From assembly GCA_947505805.1 (NCBI GenBank), contig CANNMA010000004.1, positions 1 to 39,316 of the forward strand: DNA of 39,316 nucleotides. The letters run 5' to 3'. The notes beneath the pieces are model-generated. The model had not been told where the DNA came from and did no database searches. It was given only the letters and a program-made list of their open reading frames with translations. Positions 33,069 to 39,316 of this stretch are shown here, piece by piece. A program made the translations under genes and the position numbers. The stretch is from a bacterium (lineage in GTDB: Bacteria > Babelota > Babeliae > Babelales > CAIQNR01). The stretch's first letter is position 1. Each line of letters opens with the position of its first letter.

Positions 33069-34772
33069 TTAGTCTATTTTCCGAGACATAATCTTTGAAC
33101 GAAGTGAACTTATAATCCCTGTAAATGAATCCATAAGGTCTTTTGCTGTTGCAATATCGTTAGGTAAGTTTGTGCCAAACGGTCTGAAGTTTACTGCAGT
33201 AAACTTTGCTTGAATGTCTGTAATGTTGCCAATTTGATTGTCAATAACAGGTAAAAGATCCTTTTTAACTTTTTGTAAAGTGTGCGTGTCTTTTTTCTTT
33301 GCATCATCAATAACGGTTTTAATATCATTCTTTGTTTTTGCAAATGAAACTAGCAGTTCGCTAAATCTACTGGTTGGTTCGCAAAGATCAGCAGCAGCTT
33401 GGGATAATGGATCAACCGGGGCTGGTGTACCTGGCACACCACCAGCAGCTTGGCTCGCTTGAGCACGCTGTGTAGCTAAAGCATCAATTTCGTCAGCAAG
33501 AGCAAAAAGTGGTGTTTTAAGATTGCCAAAGTTTGTGTTTAAAGAGCGCAACTCTTTTTTTATTTTTTCAACCTTTTGTTCAATCGTTTGTGGAACTTCT
33601 GCTGCATCAGAGTCTTTGTCCTTTTTTTCACCGTCTTCAGGCTTTTTGTTTTTTGTTGCATCTTCACCAGGTTTTTTTTCGCCTGGTTTTGATGGATTTT
33701 GACTTTGCTTAGCACCAGTTTGTTGTTGTCCTGCTGCTCCTGGTTGGTTTTGTTTTGTTCCTGCTGGGTACTGTGTTTGTCCTGATCCACTTGCTGACGG
33801 ATATCCACTAGTTCCATAGCCAGATTTACCTTGTCCCGCTGGTTGTTGCCCGTATTTAGGGATTGCTGGTAAAAGCCCATTGTTGGTTTTAGTATTTTGT
33901 ATTTTTAGTACCTGATCAGAAGCTTTTTTGTAGCTTTCTTCAATCTGTTTTTTGATAGTAAGTGCTTCTGTGTCATATTTTTTGAATAAGTTTTCAATGT
34001 CTGTCAAAAGAGTTTGTGGTCCAAAAGCATCCTTCATGGTTGTTTTAAACTGTTTTAAAACAGAGGTTGCTTTTTCAAGAAGTAATCGATTGCTTGGTTG
34101 TCCTGCTGTGCGTTTTTCAAGAGTAACTTTAGGAACAGACAAGTTTGAATCAAGTTCATCAAGGTTCATAGAAAGTTTTCTTAATTTTGTTTTGAGTGCT
34201 GAAAATTCTTTTTCTTCAAAATGCTTAAGATGTTTTTCATAATCCATACGATTAAGATACGCATGTAACATATCAAGATCTTGGCTAAGTTCAGCAATAT
34301 GAGGATGTAATGTTTCATCAGACGAAGCTTTTTGTCGAATAGAAGCAATTGAGTCCATAAGTGTTTTGATCATTCTCATTAAAGAATCTTTTTCTTTTTT
34401 AGAAGAGTTATCAATAACTTTTGGTTCAGCTGGTTTAGTATTTTTAGGCTGATTGTTTTGTGTTGGCTTAATAAGTGCTTCTGCTGGTGGAACGCCTTGA
34501 GCAATTGCATCAACATCATAGCCACTATTTTTAAACATCTGTTTTCCAAGATCTTCGTAATAGGCTATTTCTTCTGGAGTCATCCGTGAAAGTTCTTCCA
34601 TAAGCTTATCAAGCTCTTTTGGATCCATGCTATTTAAAAGCTCAATCGGATCAATAGGAGGAAGTCCTGCTAGGGGATTAGTATTCGGGTTGTTTGAGGT
34701 ATAGGGCAAGATGGGAACCATAACCAGTAAAAACTGTAAGGTTGCTAGTAATTTTAAGGTCATTTTTTTCAT
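33069..34772 (-). CDS. Exported coiled-coil protein with a Gly/Gln/Lys-rich linker
   Basis: 567 aa. Signal peptide MKKMTLKLLATLQFLLVMVP followed by a polar mature start. Residues about 30-100 are acidic with a short helical motif (ELLNSMDPKELDKLMEELSR). Helical, likely coiled-coil segments span about 125-300. A low-complexity linker follows (about 305-395, SGYGTSGYPSASGSGQ.. then KPGEKKPGED type). A second helical region (about 400-567) closes the protein. The layout fits a secreted or periplasmic scaffold with two helical bundles. AAAGGAG stands before the ATG. No known family was recognised. It is a single-gene unit with a strong terminator. Confidence 0.8.
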   Translation of the reverse strand: MKKMTLKLLATLQFLLVMVPILPYTSNNPNTNPLAGLPPIDPIELLNSMDPKELDKLMEELSRMTPEEIAYYEDLGKQMFKNSGYDVDAIAQGVPPAEALIKPTQNNQPKNTKPAEPKVIDNSSKKEKDSLMRMIKTLMDSIASIRQKASSDETLHPHIAELSQDLDMLHAYLNRMDYEKHLKHFEEKEFSALKTKLRKLSMNLDELDSNLSVPKVTLEKRTAGQPSNRLLLEKATSVLKQFKTTMKDAFGPQTLLTDIENLFKKYDTEALTIKKQIEESYKKASDQVLKIQNTKTNNGLLPAIPKYGQQPAGQGKSGYGTSGYPSASGSGQTQYPAGTKQNQPGAAGQQQTGAKQSQNPSKPGEKKPGEDATKNKKPEDGEKKDKDSDAAEVPQTIEQKVEKIKKELRSLNTNFGNLKTPLFALADEIDALATQRAQASQAAGGVPGTPAPVDPLSQAAADLCEPTSRFSELLVSFAKTKNDIKTVIDDAKKKDTHTLQKVKKDLLPVIDNQIGNITDIQAKFTAVNFRPFGTNLPNDIATAKDLMDSFTGIISSLRSKIMSRKID

Positions 34773-34876
34773 AATAACTCCTTTGTGATTTTTTTACGCA
34801 AAACAACGCTCTTTTAGTGTAGAAGTGGAACTGTTCAAAGTCAAAAGGGCTAAAAAAAATAAGTATAAAAAAAGTA

Positions 34877-34905
34877 TTGTTTTTAACCAGTATCACAGGT
34901 ACATT
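34877..34905 (+). promoter_or_regulatory. Candidate promoter for the small acidic Cys-rich gene and lnt
   Basis: TTGTTT at 34877-34882, a 17-nt spacer and TACATT at 34900-34905, leaving a leader of about 35 nt before the ATG at 34947. Confidence 0.45.
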
Positions 34906-34946
34906 TAGCGATAGTTTATTAACCTATCTAACCAAAAGGACCGTCT

Positions 34947-35090
34947 ATGAAAACCTTTTTCTTAGCTAATGATTGCGATGAAACAGACTGTTACTGTGAT
35001 GAGGACGATGAAGAATGTGAAGAAGGTTGCGATTGCGATCTTGATGAAGACGATGAAGACGATGAAGAATGTGATGACGATTGCGAGTAA
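34947..35090 (+). CDS. Small acidic cysteine-rich protein
   Basis: 47 aa; too short for usual ORF cut-offs but credible: ATG at 34947, AAAAGGA about 7 nt upstream, a promoter candidate at 34877-34905 and a stop at 35088-35090. After MKTFFLAN the chain is almost only Asp, Glu and Cys. Eight Cys stand at 10, 15, 17, 24, 28, 30, 42 and 46, including two CxC pairs (CYC, CDC). More than half of the residues are acidic. Such composition suggests metal binding, metallothionein-like or Ca/Zn/Fe-buffering, although no family match is claimed. The 3' end overlaps the proposed TTG start of lnt by 10 nt, so the two may be translationally coupled. There is no export signal. Confidence 0.7.
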   Translation: MKTFFLANDCDETDCYCDEDDEECEEGCDCDLDEDDEDDEECDDDCE

Positions 35091-36397
35091 GTAATTGTTC
35101 AGAGCTCTTGCTCGTTTTAAGTTCAGCGGCGTTTTACGCCGCTTCTTTTTTGTCCATTTCGACTGATTGTTTTTCTACGATAAGCTTTTTTTGCGCTTTC
35201 ATAAGTTTAGTTCCACTTTTTAAAATAGAGTTCAACTCGTATAAAAGGGTAGTAGCCCTTGGTTTTTTGTGGGGGCTGATTGCGTATGGTGGATCTCAGA
35301 TTGCTCTTTTGGATCTGATTGTTCATTTAGGAGTGGGGTGGCACAAGTATCTGTGTGTCGCTGGGTTTTTGGGATACTGGGCAACTTCAAGTTCTCTTTG
35401 GTTTGTGAGTGCCAAGTTTCTAAAAACTTTTTTTCATAACTCAGCAGCAGGGTGGTTCTGCAGTTCATTTTTATATTTTTGGGTTGTTCAAGAAGTTTTC
35501 TTTTATCCACTTGTTGGATGTTTATATGGATACGGAATTGCTTTGCCAACAGTACCTCTTATGAATGGCAGGCTATTTTTGATCCTTATTTCTATGATAG
35601 GATGGTATGGTGTTTTGGCTCTGCTACTGATGTTTCAGATAGCAGTTGCTCGTAAAAAGTGGGTGTTTATATGTTTGATGGGGCTACCATTTTTATGTAT
35701 TTTACTGTTTCAGCAAAAAGAAATCATTAGCACTTGCCCAGATGGGGTTGTGATTGTTTGTGCTAATTTTAAAGAAATAGCTCCTTACGAACGAGCGCAA
35801 GAGGTGTGCCATGCATTGATACACGCTCGAATACAAAATCCAGATGCTCAGTTATTTATTTTTCCAGAATCAACATTTCCATTTCCTATTAATGAACATG
35901 ACTATGCAGCTCAGATGTGGTCTGCTCATGCAGGGGACGTGACGATGCTTTTTGGTACTCATTATCAAGAAGGCGAAAAGCTTTATAATTGTGCCTACGT
36001 TTTAAAGGACCTATCTGTCGGAGTTTTGACGCAAGAGAGTCGTATAATTAAATGTTATGTAAAATCAAAGCTCTTACCTTTTTTTGAAACTTTCATAGAA
36101 ACAAATTCACTTCTGCACTCATGTCACCAGATTTTTCTAAACGGAAAAAACAGTTTCTCTTGCGGTCCTGCAATTCAACCACTCTATGAATTACCTGTTC
36201 TTGGGCGTACTGCTGTTCGAATCTGCTCTGAACTACTATGGAATATGCCTAAAAAAAATGAGTCTGATGTTGTTATTCTTTTGGTTAATGATAGTTATTA
36301 TCGATTTAATTATTACAAAGCCCTTTTTAAACTGTTTGCAACTATCCAGGCAGTTCGAGCTGGTCAAAAGTTTGTGTACTGCGGATGGGATGAATAA
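35081..36397 (+). CDS. lnt: Apolipoprotein N-acyltransferase (Lnt)-like protein
   Basis: 438 aa from TTG at 35081. Lnt adds the third acyl chain to lipoproteins on the periplasmic side of the inner membrane. About six hydrophobic helices occupy residues 10-220, then a carbon-nitrogen hydrolase domain: FPESTFPF with E263, YVKSKLLPFFE with K328 and the following Glu, and RICSELLW with C382. These match the Glu-Lys-Cys triad of E. coli Lnt (E267, K335, C387). It is shorter than the E. coli protein (512 aa) but has all catalytic parts. No ATG lies near the start; the TTG overlaps the end of the small acidic gene, and a second TTG is at 35108. It implies that the cell makes triacylated lipoproteins. 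Confidence 0.85.
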   Translation: MRVSNCSELLLVLSSAAFYAASFLSISTDCFSTISFFCAFISLVPLFKIEFNSYKRVVALGFLWGLIAYGGSQIALLDLIVHLGVGWHKYLCVAGFLGYWATSSSLWFVSAKFLKTFFHNSAAGWFCSSFLYFWVVQEVFFYPLVGCLYGYGIALPTVPLMNGRLFLILISMIGWYGVLALLLMFQIAVARKKWVFICLMGLPFLCILLFQQKEIISTCPDGVVIVCANFKEIAPYERAQEVCHALIHARIQNPDAQLFIFPESTFPFPINEHDYAAQMWSAHAGDVTMLFGTHYQEGEKLYNCAYVLKDLSVGVLTQESRIIKCYVKSKLLPFFETFIETNSLLHSCHQIFLNGKNSFSCGPAIQPLYELPVLGRTAVRICSELLWNMPKKNESDVVILLVNDSYYRFNYYKALFKLFATIQAVRAGQKFVYCGWDE

Positions 36398-36415
36398 ATT
36401 GATCTATTTTAGGAG

Positions 36416-36444
36416 TTAACGCTTATCTATTTTTGCTCTATACT
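36416..36444 (+). promoter_or_regulatory. Likely promoter for rplI-dnaB
   Basis: TTAACG at 36416-36421, a 17-nt spacer and TATACT at 36439-36444, 43 nt before the rplI ATG. Confidence 0.6.
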
Positions 36445-36487
36445 AAGAGATTGAGTTAAAAAAATAATCGTTTTAGAAAGGTGTGCC

Positions 36488-36940
36488 ATGAAAGTATACA
36501 TGATCAAAGATGTTGAAAATATTGGTTTGGCAGGAGAAATCTTAAAAGTAGCAGAAGGGTATGCAGTCAATTTTTTAATTCCTAAAAAATTGGCAGTTAA
36601 AGTAACTCCAGCAAATGAAGCTTTTTATGAAAAAAATAAGCGTGAACTTGTAAAGCGTGAAGAAGTTATTTCTTCAAAAACTTCTATGATGGCTGAAAAA
36701 ATAAAAGGCCTTCAACTCGTTATCAAAAGAAAAATGCATGATGATGGCAAACTGTATGGTGCAGTTAGTTCAACTGAAATTGTTGAATTAATGGCTGAAA
36801 ATGGTGTTGCTGTTTCTAAGAGTCAAATTGAATTTGATAAAAACATTAAAGAAAAAGGTACTTTTGAATTTACGGTTAAATTAACTAGTAAGATAAAGCC
36901 AAAAGCGACTTTAAAAGTTATTGCAGACACACAAGCATAA
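36488..36940 (+). CDS. rplI: Ribosomal protein bL9
   Basis: 150 aa, normal length. Large-subunit protein whose N-domain binds 23S rRNA. The family signature is clear: MKVYMIKDVENIGLAGEILK followed by VAEGYAVNFLIPKKLA, a long central helix (about 45-80), and the C-terminal domain with KMHDDGKLYGAVSSTEI. GAAAGGTG upstream supports the start. It is 15 nt ahead of dnaB, the common bacterial order; rpsF and rpsR, often upstream of rplI, are absent here. Confidence 0.97.
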   Translation: MKVYMIKDVENIGLAGEILKVAEGYAVNFLIPKKLAVKVTPANEAFYEKNKRELVKREEVISSKTSMMAEKIKGLQLVIKRKMHDDGKLYGAVSSTEIVELMAENGVAVSKSQIEFDKNIKEKGTFEFTVKLTSKIKPKATLKVIADTQA

Positions 36941-36955
36941 GATAGTTGGATTTTA

Positions 36956-38326
36956 ATGAACACACAGAAAGATTTTCTTCCCCAACGGATACAGAATGCT
37001 GAAAAAGTTCTTGGTAGAAAGTTACCATCGTCTTTAGATGCTGAAAAAGCTGTACTGGCTGCTTTGCTTTTGAATGATGAAAATCTTTCTCAAGTTGTTG
37101 AGTTTTTAACTCCTCATGATTTTTATCATCCTGCTCATAGGGTTATCTATCAGGCAATTCTTGATATAGCACAAAAAATGGAACGCATTGATTTGGTAAC
37201 CCTTCAGGATACTCTTGAGCGTAAAGGACAGTTAGAGCCTATTGGCGGAGTTATGTATCTCCTTGCGCTGCAAGAAGATATTCCAGCTCTTGGTCTTATT
37301 GCGCAGCACGCAAAACTTATTAAAGAAAAAGCGGTATTGCGCGAACTTATTAATTCGGCAAGTACTATTATTACTTCTTGTTTTAATCAAGAAGATAAAG
37401 ACATTACAGCAGTGCTTGATGAAGCTGAAAAAACTATTTTTCAGATTTCAAATAAACGTGCTGATCAAAATTTTGTACAACTTCATATCTGGCTCAAAAA
37501 AACGTTTCAACATTTATCTGATATTAAAAGTAGCAGTGGTGGGCTAACGGGAATTCCTTCTGGGTATTCAATGCTTGACCAAATGACGTCTGGGTTTCAA
37601 AAGGGTGATCTTGTTATTCTGGCGGCTCGACCATCGATGGGTAAAACGGCGCTTGCTCTTAATATAGCTTCTCATGTTGCAGGGGCAGGGCTTAAAGTTG
37701 GGGTCTTTTCTCTTGAAATGGGTGCTGAACAACTAACCTTACGTTTGCTTTCTGCTGAATCAAATGTTGCTCATCACAATATTCGTAATGCAACCATTAG
37801 TTCAGAAGAATGGATAGAAGTTATTAATGTGGCAGGGCGACTTGCTGAAATGAAACTGTATATCGATGATACGGCAGCGCTTGATATCATGACGTTACGA
37901 GCAAAGGCTCGCAAACTAAAAGCTCAACACGGGGTTGATTTTATTGTGATCGATTATTTGCAGATGCTGCATAGTAGTAAGCGCCATGAAAATCGTCATC
38001 AAGAAGTTTCTGAAATTTCTCGCGCACTTAAAGCTCTGGCAAAAGAACTGGAAGTTCCTATTTTGGCACTTTCGCAGCTTTCGCGTGCGGTTGATAGTCG
38101 TATGGATAAAAGGCCAATGCTTTCTGATTTGCGTGAATCGGGTGCTATTGAGCAAGATGCTGACGTTATTATGTTCTTGTATCGGGACGTTGTTTATAAC
38201 CCTGATACAGAAAACCCTGCAGGCGCTGAACTTATTGTTGGTAAACAAAGAAACGGTCCAACAGGGTGTGTGCAGCTACAGTTCCTGAGAGAACTTACAA
38301 AGTTTGAAGACTTGGAAGGATTTTAA
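36956..38326 (+). CDS. dnaB: Replicative DNA helicase DnaB
   Basis: 456 aa. Hexameric helicase that opens the replication fork. The N-terminal DnaG-binding domain has PSSLDAEKAVLAALLLNDE (about 24-42) and HPAHRVIYQAILDI; the RecA-like core has Walker A ARPSMGKTALALN (about 223-235), FSLEMGAEQLTLRL, Walker B DFIVIDYLQML (about 328-338), LSQLSRAVDSR and DLRESGAIEQDADVI. There is no intein. The ATG at 36956 lies 15 nt after rplI, and the intergenic GATAGTTGGA gives only a modest ribosome site. Confidence 0.97.
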   Translation: MNTQKDFLPQRIQNAEKVLGRKLPSSLDAEKAVLAALLLNDENLSQVVEFLTPHDFYHPAHRVIYQAILDIAQKMERIDLVTLQDTLERKGQLEPIGGVMYLLALQEDIPALGLIAQHAKLIKEKAVLRELINSASTIITSCFNQEDKDITAVLDEAEKTIFQISNKRADQNFVQLHIWLKKTFQHLSDIKSSSGGLTGIPSGYSMLDQMTSGFQKGDLVILAARPSMGKTALALNIASHVAGAGLKVGVFSLEMGAEQLTLRLLSAESNVAHHNIRNATISSEEWIEVINVAGRLAEMKLYIDDTAALDIMTLRAKARKLKAQHGVDFIVIDYLQMLHSSKRHENRHQEVSEISRALKALAKELEVPILALSQLSRAVDSRMDKRPMLSDLRESGAIEQDADVIMFLYRDVVYNPDTENPAGAELIVGKQRNGPTGCVQLQFLRELTKFEDLEGF

Positions 38327-38398
38327 CGCGAGTTAGAATTCTTTAATATCACGGTGTAGTCTGAGTAAGTTGAGAGCGTCTTTAAAAAAGGGGAGTAT

Positions 38399-38890
38399 AT
38401 GGTCTTGTTAGGTGTTGATCCCGGTTTTCGTTACGCGGGGTTTGCAGTTGCTCAAAAAGATGAGCGGCGGACTGCAATTGCTGATTTTGGTTATCTCTAT
38501 TTGCCTCCAGCAAAATCACTTATTGAACGTACCGGTTTATTTCATGCATTTTTTACTGAAAAAGTTATAACTCATAAAGTAACTCATATTTCTCTTGAAA
38601 CTCCATTCTTGGGTAAAAATACACAAAGTTTTTTAAAACTTGGTTATTTACGTGGGATTTTGTATTTGCTTGCTCATACGCATAGTCTTGAAATTTATGA
38701 ATTTGCTCCTCGGCAAGTTAAACAAGCGGTCACTGGTTTTGGTGGAGCTACAAAAGAGCAGGTTGCTGCAGTAGTTCAAAGGCTCTTTCCTAAACTTCCA
38801 GCTGATCAAAAACATGATATTACTGATGCGTTAGCCATTACACTCTGTGGTATTTGGTCTCAACAACAAGCAGCTTTTCGACTGCGATAA
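38399..38890 (+). CDS. ruvC: Holliday junction resolvase RuvC
   Basis: 163 aa. Dimeric endonuclease that cuts Holliday junctions with RuvAB. The four acidic catalytic residues are present: D7 (GVDPG), E67 (ISLETPF), D140 and D143 (KHDITDALAI). GGGGAG upstream supports the ATG. It is 72 nt after dnaB on the same strand. ruvA and ruvB are not in the window. Confidence 0.95.
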   Translation: MVLLGVDPGFRYAGFAVAQKDERRTAIADFGYLYLPPAKSLIERTGLFHAFFTEKVITHKVTHISLETPFLGKNTQSFLKLGYLRGILYLLAHTHSLEIYEFAPRQVKQAVTGFGGATKEQVAAVVQRLFPKLPADQKHDITDALAITLCGIWSQQQAAFRLR

Positions 38891-39015
38891 TATTTTTTAA
38901 GTCATAGTGTTATTTTCTATTTTTTAAATTTTTTCTAAGTGTTGAAATTAATACATCTTTTTTATTACTATTAATAATAGGTTTTATTAATGCGTTAAAA
39001 AAAGTAGGGAACTGT

Positions 39016-39237
39016 ATGAAAAAAATTGTGGGATTTATAATTGTATTGGGTTTTCTTCAAGTAGAACTGTTACAGACTGCTCAAGATGAAATGGAAGATT
39101 TAAACCCTATTGAAGATGAAATTGATCATTATCAGCATTTGGTGCAACAAGTTAAAACGTTTGAGACAACCCTTTTGTCTGGAGTTTCTCCAACAGCTAA
39201 TATTGGCAGATTAACTGAGAGCTTATACGAAAATTAA
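39016..39237 (+). CDS. Small exported protein of unknown function
   Basis: 73 aa. Lys-Lys followed by a hydrophobic stretch (MKKIVGFIIVLGFLQVELLQ) looks like a signal peptide or membrane anchor, then an acidic helical part (EDLNPIEDEIDHYQHLVQQV) and a polar C-terminus. AGTAGGGA stands upstream of the ATG. A long hairpin follows the stop. No family was recognised. Small secreted proteins are common in this window. Confidence 0.65.
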   Translation: MKKIVGFIIVLGFLQVELLQTAQDEMEDLNPIEDEIDHYQHLVQQVKTFETTLLSGVSPTANIGRLTESLYEN

Positions 39238-39251
39238 TTTGTAAATAAACA

Positions 39252-39313
39252 AGCGTCCTTTTTTAGAGTAGTTTTGATTTTGATAAAACTAAAAACCATA
39301 AAAAAAGGACGCT
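39252..39313 (+). terminator. Terminator-like hairpin at the right edge
   Basis: AGCGTCCTTTTTT at 39252-39264 pairs perfectly with AAAAAAGGACGCT at 39301-39313, with an inner AGTTTT / AAAACT pairing. It lies just after the small exported gene. The window ends before a T-run could be checked, so it may equally serve a gene arriving from the right on the other strand. Confidence 0.55.
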
Positions 39314-39316
39314 GAT

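Noticed and set aside
33560-33880. 106-aa Gln-rich minus-strand ORF
   Set aside because: Frame-shifted shadow of the Gly/Gln/Lys-rich linker of the 33069-34772 gene.
1-39316. tRNA or rRNA genes
   Set aside because: I looked through the intergenic stretches and saw no cloverleaf with a GGTTCGAATCC-type T-arm and no rRNA-like segment; a tRNA scan could still find one I missed.

Overview
This window looks like part of the reduced, AT-rich chromosome of a host-dependent Gram-negative bacterium. The best guess is a member of Candidatus Dependentiae (TM6), an inference from gene content and style rather than from a marker comparison. Three things point that way. Many encoded proteins carry N-terminal signal peptides and resemble no family I recognise. 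One is an ankyrin-repeat protein with a eukaryote-type RING-H2 finger. Fatty-acid genes are reduced to a FabD-like protein and an ACP-like protein, both lacking their canonical active residues. Outer-membrane-like barrel proteins, Lnt and UppP indicate a diderm cell envelope.

Layout. Positions 1-1092 hold the possible tail of an upstream gene, then only repeats: a fold-back element, a long dispersed repeat with a 12-bp hairpin, and 80-bp tandem units. From 1093 to 8815 on the minus strand lies a putative surface operon: a barrel-like protein (442 aa) followed by two tandem paralogous secreted proteins of about 1030 aa, each ending in a similar terminator hairpin. grpE (plus strand) is divergent from it. 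On the minus strand follow a DUF155/RMD1-like membrane protein, a 1029-aa acidic Ser/Asp/Pro-rich exported protein, lepA and the ankyrin-RING protein. gyrA stands alone on the plus strand, followed by a repeat island and a minus-strand DUF952-like gene.

From 22144 to 27202 comes a plus-strand run: dprA, rpmF, a membrane-anchored TPR-like protein, gltX, fabD-like, acp-like. It resembles a worn-down rpmF-fab cluster. A second barrel-like protein (minus, 27557-29131) is followed by uppP-ftsK (plus). A repeat-filled intergenic region and a secreted coiled-coil protein (minus, 33069-34772) come next. The right end, all on the plus strand, carries a 47-aa Cys/Asp/Glu-rich protein overlapping lnt, then rplI-dnaB, ruvC and a small exported protein.

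How the genes work together. Housekeeping genes cover replication and recombination (gyrA, dnaB, ruvC, dprA, ftsK), translation (lepA, rpmF, rplI, gltX), protein folding (grpE) and envelope work (uppP, lnt). The accessory load consists of exported proteins probably facing the host or the environment. At least three dispersed repeat families occupy the intergenic spaces. The most notable observations are the FabD/ACP pair lacking its catalytic and carrier serines, the exported ankyrin/RING-H2 protein with a Cys-Cys C-terminus, the tiny acidic cysteine-rich protein, a 134-bp identical block in the tandem surface genes, and the 95-bp repeat family.
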